Assembly (NCBI RefSeq): GCF_014692505.1
Contig: NZ_JACNYK010000006.1
Span: forward strand, 224,418-288,417
Direction of reading: 5' to 3'
DNA: 64,000 nucleotides
Source: Sphingobacterium arenae
GTDB lineage: Bacteria > Bacteroidota > Bacteroidia > Sphingobacteriales > Sphingobacteriaceae
The position numbers were made by a program, and so were the translations under genes. Positions 39,370 to 47,014 of this stretch are shown one piece after another; the first letter of the stretch is position 1; each line of letters begins with the position of its first letter. The notes beneath the pieces are model-generated. The model did not search any database. It was given only the letters and a program-made list of their open reading frames with translations, and was not told the origin of the DNA.

Positions 39370-39495
39370 ACAGCTAGCGTTGACCACCTGACCGTCGACG
39401 AAGGTCTCGTAAACGACCATATCAATACTATTATAAAAGAAGACGTTGGTTTTCTATGGTTGGGAACAGGGGGACGATGGACTTACAAAAAATGA
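39370..39495 (+). pseudogene. remnant of a second two-component propeller sensor gene
   Basis: After a stop codon at 39367, 41 codons read HLTVDEGLVNDHINTII, then KEDVGFLWLGTGG and RWTYKK before TGA at 39493. This is the classic first Reg_prop blade (HLTxxxGLSNNxVxxIxxDxxGFLWxGT). There is no ATG and no continuation, so it is a gene fragment. It differs from the first blade of the intact HTCS (HISTKDGLSQSSIF), so it comes from a different sensor. It lies 73 bases after the HTCS stop, in the gap before the DUF2911 gene. Confidence 0.7.
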
Positions 39496-39542
39496 GAAAG
39501 AAAAGCACCAAAAATGTTCTGGCGCTTAAACCTTCCTATTTC

Positions 39543-40385
39543 CTATTTTGCTTCCTCGAGCACTTGCGTATTCAATTTTATGTATTCATCGTTATTAGCT
39601 GCCTTCGCTATGGCAATACCTTCAGTAGCAGCTTTTGCGGCACCTGCCTTATCACCCGCTTTCAATAACATTCTCGCTTTCCAGTATTTGATGTAAGGCG
39701 CTTTTGTATTGTCTTTATCCGCTTCGTTAACCCATTCAACCGCCTTGTTAATGTCTAAATTGTTGTGGAAGTAATATTGAGCGGCTGCAAAATAGGGTTT
39801 CTTTTCTCCTTTCATCGCCTCCTCTATACCTGCTAGGATTTCTTGGGATTGGTCTACTGCAATAGGAAACGAAACTTTCGTGTTTTCCCACGACAGCGTT
39901 AACTCTGCTCCGTCTGGTTTCACATTTTCAAAAGCAATAGTGAAGGTTTCTACTTTATCCGAAATTTGTTGCGATTTGGCTTGAAAGCGTAAAAAATCTT
40001 CGCTTTGGTTATATTGGTAAGCGCCCCATTGCTCTACATTCTTGCTCAAAATAATGGTCCAATCACCTTTTGTCGGTATCGTAAAGAGACCGTAAGTACC
40101 AGCGGGAACTTTATTGCCCGCTATCGTGACTTCCTCTTCAAATGTAAGGGAAGGTATGCCATTAGCTCCTGTCCGCCAAACTTGGTCATAAGGTACCAAC
40201 CCTCCGAAGATTTTACGGCTGTTTACGTTTGGACGTTGGTATACAAGTGTGGCCTTTTTGATGCCAATGCCTTGTTCGATTTTTGTCGTGCTGCTCGCAG
40301 GTGGAAACTTCGCCTGCGCTTGTGTCTCTTGTGTTGAAAACAAGATCACTCCGGCAAATACTAACGAAAAGAATGTCTTTTTCAT
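39543..40385 (-). CDS. exported DUF2911-domain protein
   Basis: A 280-residue protein with a signal peptide ending near ETQAQA. Residues about 30-175 match the DUF2911 pattern (LVYQRPNVNSRKIFGGLVPY, VWRTGANG, GKVPAGTYGLFTIP-like, WTIILSKN). The C-terminal 90 residues are helical and TPR-like (KYWKARMLLKAGDKAGAAKA). The function of DUF2911 is not known to me. Monocistronic, downstream of the sugar carrier on the same strand by 37 bases. Confidence 0.85.
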   Translation of the reverse strand: MKKTFFSLVFAGVILFSTQETQAQAKFPPASSTTKIEQGIGIKKATLVYQRPNVNSRKIFGGLVPYDQVWRTGANGIPSLTFEEEVTIAGNKVPAGTYGLFTIPTKGDWTIILSKNVEQWGAYQYNQSEDFLRFQAKSQQISDKVETFTIAFENVKPDGAELTLSWENTKVSFPIAVDQSQEILAGIEEAMKGEKKPYFAAAQYYFHNNLDINKAVEWVNEADKDNTKAPYIKYWKARMLLKAGDKAGAAKAATEGIAIAKAANNDEYIKLNTQVLEEAK

Positions 40386-40422
40386 ATAATGTTGTTTGTT
40401 TTATATGCTAAAATATAGTTTT

Positions 40423-41706
40423 TTATGAACTTTTACCCACTTTATGTCCGGCAATACCGTAATAAAGAATAAATAAATAACAGGGAAGGGCTATCCAATA
40501 CGCAGCATGAGAACCTACCATGTGGGCTATTTGACCGTAAATTAAGGGGATAACCGCTCCCCCCGCGATTCCCATAACCAATAGACCGGAAGCCGCATTG
40601 GTAAACTTGCCTACTCCTTTTAATGCCAAGGGCCAAATCGCTGGCCATACTAATGAATTGGCTAAACCTAGTAAGGCAACAAAAGTAAGAGAAAGCATCC
40701 CGTCAGTGGAAACAATGCCTAACGTAAAGAGTATACCGAGGATAGCACATGCTTTCATGGCCGTTTCTTGTGAGAAATATTTTGGAATGGCAATGATTCC
40801 AATAATGTAGCCGAATACCATGGCACCCATGGTATATCCGGTAAAAACGGTCGCCTTGTCTAAGCTGACTCCTTGTGATACACCGTAGGCAATAATCGTG
40901 TCACCCGCAAGAACTTCTACACCCACATACATGAACAACGCAATGAATCCCAGTATAACATGCGGAAAATCCCAGATACTTTTCTTATCTTCCGATACCA
41001 TGTGGTGATCGGCAGTCTCTTCTTCATCGCCCTTTACTTCCGGAAGATTCGCACGGGAAATCCAAATGGCTAAAAGTACCAAGACAACAACAATACCAAT
41101 ATAAGGGTTGACAACCTGTAGTGCAACTTGATCTAAAGCCGCGGCGTATTGATCCGCCGGCATTGATTCCACTTGTTTAGCAATCTTATCGGCTTCGCCG
41201 AGATTTAGGAATAAACCTAATAAAACGGGAGCGATAGCACCTGCTACCTTGTTACAGATACCCATGATACTGATCCGTCTTGCTGCCGTCTCAACCGGAC
41301 CAATAATGGTAATATACGGATTAGAAGCTGTTTGTAAAATAGCTAAACCTCCGCCCATTGTAAATAAGCCTATTAAAAAAATGAGATATGTTCTGGTATA
41401 AGCCGCGGGGATAAACAGTAAAGCACCGACAGCCATGACTCCTAAAGAAATAGCCATTCCTCTCTTAAATCCGTATTTATTTAAAACCCAGGTAGATACC
41501 GGTGCCATGACTAAATACGCGATATAAAAAGCAAACGTTACAAAATAAGATTGTACTTCGGAGAGTTCACAGGCGATTCTTAGATAAGGTATCAATAAGG
41601 AATTTAGCCAGGTAGCAAAGCCGAAAATAAAGAATAGTGAGGCAATAATAATCATTGGCCCCAGGGAAGATTGGCCGGCTTGTTGTGTTGAGGTTTTCGA
41701 ATTCAT
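40423..41706 (-). CDS. FucP/GluP-type sugar:H+ symporter (MFS)
   Basis: A 427-residue inner-membrane protein with about 12 helices. The N-terminal IIASLFFIFGFATWLNSLLIP and AILQTASNPYITIIGP are hallmarks of the FucP / glucose-galactose transporter family. It would import a monosaccharide such as glucose, galactose or fucose; which one cannot be read here. It lies upstream of the DUF2911 gene, probably in one transcript, and is not clearly part of either polysaccharide locus. Confidence 0.88.
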   Translation of the reverse strand: MNSKTSTQQAGQSSLGPMIIIASLFFIFGFATWLNSLLIPYLRIACELSEVQSYFVTFAFYIAYLVMAPVSTWVLNKYGFKRGMAISLGVMAVGALLFIPAAYTRTYLIFLIGLFTMGGGLAILQTASNPYITIIGPVETAARRISIMGICNKVAGAIAPVLLGLFLNLGEADKIAKQVESMPADQYAAALDQVALQVVNPYIGIVVVLVLLAIWISRANLPEVKGDEEETADHHMVSEDKKSIWDFPHVILGFIALFMYVGVEVLAGDTIIAYGVSQGVSLDKATVFTGYTMGAMVFGYIIGIIAIPKYFSQETAMKACAILGILFTLGIVSTDGMLSLTFVALLGLANSLVWPAIWPLALKGVGKFTNAASGLLVMGIAGGAVIPLIYGQIAHMVGSHAAYWIALPCYLFILYYGIAGHKVGKSS

Positions 41707-41840
41707 TCGTGGAATATTAGATTTAATATGTGATCATCAAAATCGAATTACAAGACTAATAAAATATATTGATATTAGGAAACAGAAAAATATACACAAA
41801 CGATTGCATACTGTAAAAACTTTTACATCACCCTAGTACA

Positions 41841-41912
41841 AAAAAATAGAGAGATTTCATTTGGGGGTGAAATCTCTCTAAAACCTAAACCGTATCATAA
41901 AACCATATTGAA
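41841..41912 (-). ncRNA. short terminator-linked RNA element, copy D (divergent)
   Basis: Read on the minus strand, a box near 41881-41912 (GGTTTTATGATACGGTTTAG) resembles the shared box of copies A-C. It is followed by a perfect 13-bp stem (TAGAGAGATTTCA at 41847-41859 pairing with 41868-41880) and a run of six T. The arrangement box - hairpin - T-run is the same as in the other copies, but the box is diverged. It may alternatively be just the terminator of the thioesterase transcript, which ends about 120 bases upstream on this strand. Confidence 0.45.
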
Positions 41913-42003
41913 TGGTATTTATATATAGTACAATTAAGGGGATGATTAAGTTTTAAAAATTTTATTTTTTATAAAAAAAGTTGGAGTTGCTACAGATTTT
42001 GTT

Positions 42004-42441
42004 TCAGGAGGGCTTTTCGATAATCGCCACGGTCAACCTTGAAACACAAATCAGGAGGTCTTTTTCATTTTTTATTTTAATATCCCAGACATGACTTTTT
42101 TTTCCAATATGAAGCGGAGTGCAGTAAGCGAATAGCGTACCCTCCGCAATAGATTTCAAATGATTTGCGTTTACTTCCATGCCGACACCTACGAGATGTT
42201 GGGGATCGATAAGGAGATTGGAAGCCACACTCCCTACAGATTCTGCCAGAACCACAGAGGCTCCCCCATGCAAGATACCGAATGGTTGTTTGACTTTATC
42301 AGATACGGGCATTGATGCGATGAGCATATCATCTCGTACTTCAGTGGCCTGAATGTTGAGATAGCCTGTCATAAACTTATGGAAGATACGGTTAATCTCC
42401 TCCAAGGTATAATCTTTAAACCAAATTTTCGACGTTTTCAT
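42004..42441 (-). CDS. hotdog-fold thioesterase (PaaI/MenI-like)
   Basis: A 145-residue acyl-CoA thioesterase of the hotdog superfamily. The motif FGILHGGASVVLAESVGS (HGG at 58-60, catalytic Glu67) matches the YdiI/EntH/1,4-dihydroxy-2-naphthoyl-CoA hydrolase branch. A menaquinone role is plausible in Bacteroidota but not proven by context. The start codon overlaps the stop of a six-codon upstream ORF (42438-42458), and the leader carries copy 2 of the 46-bp repeat. Confidence 0.85.
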   Translation of the reverse strand: MKTSKIWFKDYTLEEINRIFHKFMTGYLNIQATEVRDDMLIASMPVSDKVKQPFGILHGGASVVLAESVGSVASNLLIDPQHLVGVGMEVNANHLKSIAEGTLFAYCTPLHIGKKSHVWDIKIKNEKDLLICVSRLTVAIIEKPS

Positions 42442-42458
42442 CTGTTTATTGTTTTCAT
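42438..42458 (-). CDS. six-codon upstream ORF coupled to the thioesterase start
   Basis: ATG at 42458 encodes MKTINR and stops at TGA 42440-42438, whose first two bases lie inside the thioesterase start (ATGA overlap). The eight bases ATGAAAAC occur at both starts. The upstream ATG is in the better A-rich context (AAATAAATAG). It may be a leader peptide or simply a duplicated start; translation is not shown. Confidence 0.35.
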   Translation of the reverse strand: MKTINR

Positions 42459-42489
42459 CTATTTATTTTTCTTTCTTCGGGCTGAAGAG

Positions 42490-42535
42490 AGCACGAGTAA
42501 ATAACCGAGCTTGCGAGCTCATCGCAGATAATCAT
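42490..42535 (-). repeat. 46-bp dispersed repeat, copy 2
   Basis: Reverse complement of copy 1 (17355-17400) at 43 of 46 positions. It includes the perfect hairpin GAGCT-TGCG-AGCTC. An imperfect reverse copy of the arm (GAGGCGCAAG then ATCATTTAC) follows at 42541-42560, so the whole segment 42497-42560 is a broken palindrome. It lies between the DinB-like and thioesterase genes. Confidence 0.75.
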
Positions 42536-42568
42536 CGCGTGAGGCGCAAGATCATTTACATTTTGATT

Positions 42569-43123
42569 TCAATGGGTGATGAGAACTCCGCCAACGGCGT
42601 CGGGGTTGGTCTCATTGTTGAGGTAACGCTCCTGTAAAATAATGCGATGATGGGTGACGTGGCCTGCAATTACATAAAGGAATGCTTTAACGGTGATGAG
42701 CCTCCCTGAAGCCATGCCTTTGCGCTCTAATTCTGTTTCGCTAAACGTATTGAATAAAGCGAGGTTCGCTTTCCGGAGGTATGTAAATTCTTCTTCGATG
42801 CTCTCCAAAGAACGTTCGTTGTGACGTCCATTTTGCACAAATTCATCTTGTTCAAAAGGGGCTAGTTCCGTCATGTCATTTCGTGCGAACCGTAAAGCAC
42901 GATAAGCCATAACCCGTTCCGTGTCTAAGATGTGACATAATACTTCTTTCACTGTCCATTTTCCTTCAGCGTAGGTGTAATCGCCTAAATCTTCTGGAAT
43001 CCGTTGAATAAATTCGGGAAACGTTTCTACCTGTTCGTGGAGTTCTTCCATAACAGGACCAACTACATTTTCTATGTAGTCGCTGTATATTGCAGGATAT
43101 TCATCAGACTTGAGTGGGTTCAT
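42569..43123 (-). CDS. DinB/YfiT-type putative metal-dependent hydrolase
   Basis: A 184-residue four-helix protein of the DinB superfamily. His64 (VLCHILDTER), His155 and His159 (AGHVTHHRII) are the expected metal ligands. Members include thiol transferases and damage-inducible proteins, but most are uncharacterised. It overlaps the 3' end of the histidine kinase gene by 20 bases, which suggests coupled translation. Confidence 0.85.
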   Translation of the reverse strand: MNPLKSDEYPAIYSDYIENVVGPVMEELHEQVETFPEFIQRIPEDLGDYTYAEGKWTVKEVLCHILDTERVMAYRALRFARNDMTELAPFEQDEFVQNGRHNERSLESIEEEFTYLRKANLALFNTFSETELERKGMASGRLITVKAFLYVIAGHVTHHRIILQERYLNNETNPDAVGGVLITH

Positions 43124-44342
43124 AGCGCAAATTGCTTTTAAGTATAATCCTAAATGTTGTTCCTTTTCCTAGCTCAGATTCCTTAACAAATATTTGGCCT
43201 TGATGATAGTCCACCATGCGTTTTGTCAAGCTGAGTCCTAATCCCCAACCACGTTTACGTGTCGTAAAGCCAGGTTGGAAAATCGTATCGAAGTTCGATT
43301 TCGGAATGCCTTTTCCTGTATCGCTAATGTCTATAAAAATTTCCTCTTTTGCAATGTTATCGGTAATGTTAACCGTTATTTTTCCTTCTGATTCAATTGC
43401 ATTCACGGCATTTTTTAGTAAATTTTCGATAATCCAATCGAATAAGGGGATGTTCAATTTTGCTTCAACAGTTTTATCTCCCGTAATTTCGAAAGTGATT
43501 TTTTCACTTGTTCGTACTTTAAAATATTCGACGAAATCGTGGATAACTTTGTGAACAACATGACTCGTTAAAGAAGGTATAGAGCCTATCTTTGAAAAGC
43601 GGTCGGCAACGACTTCGAGACGTTTTACATCTCTTTCCATTTCATTTAATGCACTGTCGTCTTCCGCGTTGAATTTAATACGCACAAGCTCTAGCCACCC
43701 CATCAATGACGAGATAGGCGTGCCGAGCTGATGTGCAGCTTCTTTCGCCATCCCTACCCAAACTAAGTTTTGTTCTGATTTTTTTATGGAATTAAAAACA
43801 GTATAAGCAATGATCAGAAAAATAGCAATTAGAGAAAGTTGGAGGTAAGGAAAAACACGTAATTGACGTAACGCAAGGGAATCTAAGTAGTAAACAGACC
43901 ATGTTTCGCCCGTGTCGAGAGGGAGCGCGATGGGTGCGCGATTACGTTTCATGTTAGCTAACTGTTTTTCGAAATAGACAGGGTCGTACTCTAAATTGTT
44001 ACCAGTTGAATCGATTTGTTCTTGGATATTAGTCTTGTTAGGGTCCAGATCTCTCCAGAATATGATGTTGCCCTTGCTATCGGTGATAATAGCAGGGATA
44101 GATAAACTATCCCTTACGGCATATACATAACTAATGAACTGATCATCCACATCGGGCATCGTCATAATACTACGGGTGCTCATCGCCCAAACTTCAGCTT
44201 TGGTGCGTTCAGAGCGAGAAAGGCTTTTTACCAAATAGTTTGTGTAAAACAACGAGGCTGCGGCAATAAGAGCTGCAAACAGGAAAAGAAAGAATTTCCA
44301 GCGTTGTTTATGATTATATTGATATAGCTTATTCTGATTCAT
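43104..44342 (-). CDS. membrane sensor histidine kinase
   Basis: A 412-residue kinase with two membrane helices (about 16-34 and 164-185) enclosing a periplasmic sensor domain, then a dimerization region with His204 in KEAAHQLGTPISS and an HATPase domain (ENLLKNAVNAI, DTGKGIP, GWGLGLSLTKR). No response regulator gene is adjacent; DinB-like and GltX genes flank it. The start at 44342 (MNQNKLYQYN) is chosen because longer forms run into the gltX promoter region; 44378 is an alternative. The stimulus is unknown. Confidence 0.88.
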   Translation of the reverse strand: MNQNKLYQYNHKQRWKFFLFLFAALIAAASLFYTNYLVKSLSRSERTKAEVWAMSTRSIMTMPDVDDQFISYVYAVRDSLSIPAIITDSKGNIIFWRDLDPNKTNIQEQIDSTGNNLEYDPVYFEKQLANMKRNRAPIALPLDTGETWSVYYLDSLALRQLRVFPYLQLSLIAIFLIIAYTVFNSIKKSEQNLVWVGMAKEAAHQLGTPISSLMGWLELVRIKFNAEDDSALNEMERDVKRLEVVADRFSKIGSIPSLTSHVVHKVIHDFVEYFKVRTSEKITFEITGDKTVEAKLNIPLFDWIIENLLKNAVNAIESEGKITVNITDNIAKEEIFIDISDTGKGIPKSNFDTIFQPGFTTRKRGWGLGLSLTKRMVDYHQGQIFVKESELGKGTTFRIILKSNLRYEPTQV

Positions 44343-44390
44343 ATCTAAATAGTGTGCAAAATAGGGATTTTTTGCCATTCCTAAAATGTG

Positions 44391-44398
44391 TAATTTTG
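44391..44398 (+). promoter_or_regulatory. -7 promoter element placing gltX transcription start near its ATG
   Basis: TAATTTTG fits TAnnTTTG exactly and ends five bases before the gltX ATG. A TTTG lies 16 bases upstream, shorter than the usual 19-21 spacing. If used, transcription would begin at or very near the start codon. Confidence 0.45.
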
Positions 44399-44403
44399 TT
44401 CCT

Positions 44404-45924
44404 ATGAGTTCGCAACGAAAAGTAAGAGTGCGTTTTGCACCAAGCCCTACAGGCGGTTTACACCTCGGTGGTGTACGCACAGCATTGTTCAATTATCTGT
44501 ACGCTCGGCATTACGGAGGTGATTTTATTTTGAGAATTGAAGATACTGACCAAACTCGATTTGTATCCGGAGCAGAAGATTATATAAACGAATGCCTCGC
44601 ATGGTGTGGGCTCACACCGGATGAAAGCCCCAACAAGCCAGGCAAATTTGGTCCTTACCGACAAAGTGAAAGAAAAGATTCCTACAGGGAGTACGCGGAG
44701 CAGTTGGTGAATGGCGGATTTGCCTATTACGCGTTTGATACCGCGGAAGAACTCGATGCGCGGCGCAAAGAAGAACCTAATTTTCGATATTCGCACGAAA
44801 ATCGTTTACAGCTGCGTAATTCATTGAGTCTATCTAAAGAACAAACAGCAAAGTTGTTATCTGAAGGACATCCGTACACCATCCGTATTAAAATGCCTGT
44901 AGAAGAAACTGTTTCTTTTGAGGACATGATTCGAGGAAGAGTAGCTTTTGAAACGAGTCTGGTAGATGATAAAGTTTTGTTAAAAGCAGATGGTATGCCA
45001 ACTTATCACTTAGCGGTAGTGGTTGATGACAAAGCAATGGAGATTTCGCATGTTTTTCGGGGAGAAGAATGGCTTCCTTCGGCGCCAGTCCATGTATTGC
45101 TATGGGAATACCTAGGTTGGAAGGACAAAATGCCGTACTGGGCGCATCTGCCACTGATATTGAAACCAGATGGAAATGGCAAGCTGAGCAAACGAGATGG
45201 CGATCGACTGGGCTTCCCGGTATATGCCATGAACTGGACTGATCAGAAATCGGACGAGACTACGAAAGGGTTTCGTGAAATGGGATTTTTACCCGAGGCA
45301 TTTATTAATATGCTAGCTGTGTTGGGTTGGAATGACGGAACCGAGCAAGAGATTTTTAGTAAAGAAGAGCTTGTTTCGAAGTTCTCCGTAGATCGAATTG
45401 GTAAAGCGGGAGCAAAATTTGATTTTGAGAAAGCGAAGTGGTTTAATCATGAATGGATTAAGAAAACAAGTAATACGGCTATCCTACCGAAGGTAGAAGA
45501 AGTTTTAAACCGACATGGTATAGCTTCTCATCGGACAGAATATGTATTGAAAGTGTTGGCCTTGGTTAAGGAACGCATGACTTTTGTTGAAGATTTCTGG
45601 GAACAGGCGTCCTTTTTCTTTATTATGCCTGAGCGCTATGATGTGGACGCGGTAAAGCCTAAATGGAACGAAAATAAGACTGCTTTCTTTCAGGATATAG
45701 CTCGGGAATTTGTGACCCTTCCTATATGGAAAGCAGATTCCTTGGAACCATTTTTTAAAGATAGGATTGTCGAGGCGGGTATGAAGATCGGCGAATTGAT
45801 GATGCCTTTCCGGATTATGTTAGTCGGAGGAAAATTTGGACCGGAGGTATTCCAGATCGCGGAAATATTAGGGAGAGACGAGGTGGTTAAGCGTATGGAA
45901 AGGAGCTTGCCACATTTTTTATGA
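44404..45924 (+). CDS. gltX: glutamyl-tRNA synthetase
   Basis: A 506-residue class I aminoacyl-tRNA synthetase charging tRNA-Glu. The HIGH-type motif is GLHLGG (from residue 18) within FAPSPTGGLHLGGVRTAL, and the KMSKS-type motif is KLSKR at 260-264. It is full length. The start at 44404 (MSSQRKVRV) is chosen over ATG 44386, which lies upstream of the -7 element. It is divergent from the histidine kinase and ends before a strong terminator. Confidence 0.97.
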   Translation: MSSQRKVRVRFAPSPTGGLHLGGVRTALFNYLYARHYGGDFILRIEDTDQTRFVSGAEDYINECLAWCGLTPDESPNKPGKFGPYRQSERKDSYREYAEQLVNGGFAYYAFDTAEELDARRKEEPNFRYSHENRLQLRNSLSLSKEQTAKLLSEGHPYTIRIKMPVEETVSFEDMIRGRVAFETSLVDDKVLLKADGMPTYHLAVVVDDKAMEISHVFRGEEWLPSAPVHVLLWEYLGWKDKMPYWAHLPLILKPDGNGKLSKRDGDRLGFPVYAMNWTDQKSDETTKGFREMGFLPEAFINMLAVLGWNDGTEQEIFSKEELVSKFSVDRIGKAGAKFDFEKAKWFNHEWIKKTSNTAILPKVEEVLNRHGIASHRTEYVLKVLALVKERMTFVEDFWEQASFFFIMPERYDVDAVKPKWNENKTAFFQDIAREFVTLPIWKADSLEPFFKDRIVEAGMKIGELMMPFRIMLVGGKFGPEVFQIAEILGRDEVVKRMERSLPHFL

Positions 45925-45947
45925 TAACCAAATCAAAATGATTGTAT

Positions 45948-45983
45948 AATAAAAAAGGGTGCAATCAGCACCCTTTTTTATTA
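45948..45983. terminator. bidirectional terminator between gltX and the kelch gene
   Basis: A-run plus GGGTGC at 45951-45962 pairs with GCACCC plus T-run at 45968-45979; loop AATCA. The stem extends further through TAATA/TATTA. Strong on both strands and placed between convergent genes. Confidence 0.92.
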
Positions 45984-45997
45984 TTGTATAATTGCTC

Positions 45998-47011
45998 CTA
46001 ACGAACAGGTGTAAATTCATACATATTATCGAAAACAATAGAGCCATTTACTCCGGTAACAACATAACCTTTGCCGTCCAAAGAGAAGCCTACCCCTTTT
46101 TCACGGGGATCGGTGGAAAGTGCTTGGTGTTTGTCTGTCCACGAGTCCGAAGAAGGGTCGTATTTCCATACTGTACTGGTAACCGTGTTGGCATTTCTTC
46201 CACTTACTACATATGCATAGTTACCGATAACAAACGTGGCCGCATTATATTTGCGTGCGTCGTATGTATAGTTATCGTCTGAACGGTTTAAGCTATTCAA
46301 CGTGCTCCAGTTGGTTCCGTCGAAAGAGTAAAAGCCACTTGGTAGGTTAGAACTCGTGTTATATCCCCCGCCGATATAAGCCTTATCACCAATTACAAAA
46401 GCAAAAGCTCCAGTCAGCTTATCTTTGAAAGGAAGATTATCTACAGCAGTCCATTCATCTTGACCGGGGTTGTACCGATATAAATCGCCCAAGCGTCCTC
46501 CACCAGCATTCGTGCCAAGCCCTACGTATGCATAGTTGCCCAATGTGAATGCTACGGCACCAGAACGGGCAACGCCAGGAAAGTCTGCAATTTCTGTCCA
46601 GCTGTCGGTAGTGGGGTTATATTTAAAGAAGTCTTTAAAAAGCTCGTTGTTAAGGTTTCTTCCCGTTCCAATATAACCGTTCCCCCCAACAGCAAAACCT
46701 ACTGCTTCGTGACGTGCTGATCCTGTGAAGTCGGCAATGCCGCTCCATCCTTTGCCATTGAATACAGCTCCATCCAAAGCAATCCCTATCGTTGGATTGA
46801 CATACCCTCCAACTACATAAGCGCCTTTTCCATCTATCGTGAATGAAGTTGCCCCACTACGTGGATCCTGTGTAAATACTGTTGATTTTGTCCATTCTGT
46901 AGGACCATCGTCCGTACTTGAATCATTGTCATCATCTTTGCTACAGGAATTAAATGATGTCAGGGCAATAGTGCAGGCAAAGAATAACAATAGCCAATTT
47001 TTCTTATTCAT
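45998..47011 (-). CDS. kelch-repeat lipoprotein
   Basis: A 337-residue protein with lipoprotein signal (Cys23, FNSC) and an acidic linker (SKDDDNDSSTDDG). It has about six kelch blades with patterns such as GNYAYVGLGTNAG, DKAYIGGGYNT, NYAYVVSGRNAN and YNPTTDSWTEI. Blades lack obvious catalytic residues, and the protein is not close to NanM. It follows the DUF4270 lipoprotein by three bases, so the two form an operon. Likely a surface or periplasmic binding propeller; ligand unknown. Confidence 0.85.
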   Translation of the reverse strand: MNKKNWLLLFFACTIALTSFNSCSKDDDNDSSTDDGPTEWTKSTVFTQDPRSGATSFTIDGKGAYVVGGYVNPTIGIALDGAVFNGKGWSGIADFTGSARHEAVGFAVGGNGYIGTGRNLNNELFKDFFKYNPTTDSWTEIADFPGVARSGAVAFTLGNYAYVGLGTNAGGGRLGDLYRYNPGQDEWTAVDNLPFKDKLTGAFAFVIGDKAYIGGGYNTSSNLPSGFYSFDGTNWSTLNSLNRSDDNYTYDARKYNAATFVIGNYAYVVSGRNANTVTSTVWKYDPSSDSWTDKHQALSTDPREKGVGFSLDGKGYVVTGVNGSIVFDNMYEFTPVR

Positions 47012-47014
47012 AAA

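Noticed and set aside
39297..39542. The propeller fragment as an N-terminal part of a live gene
   Set aside because: There is a stop directly before and after it and no ATG in frame.
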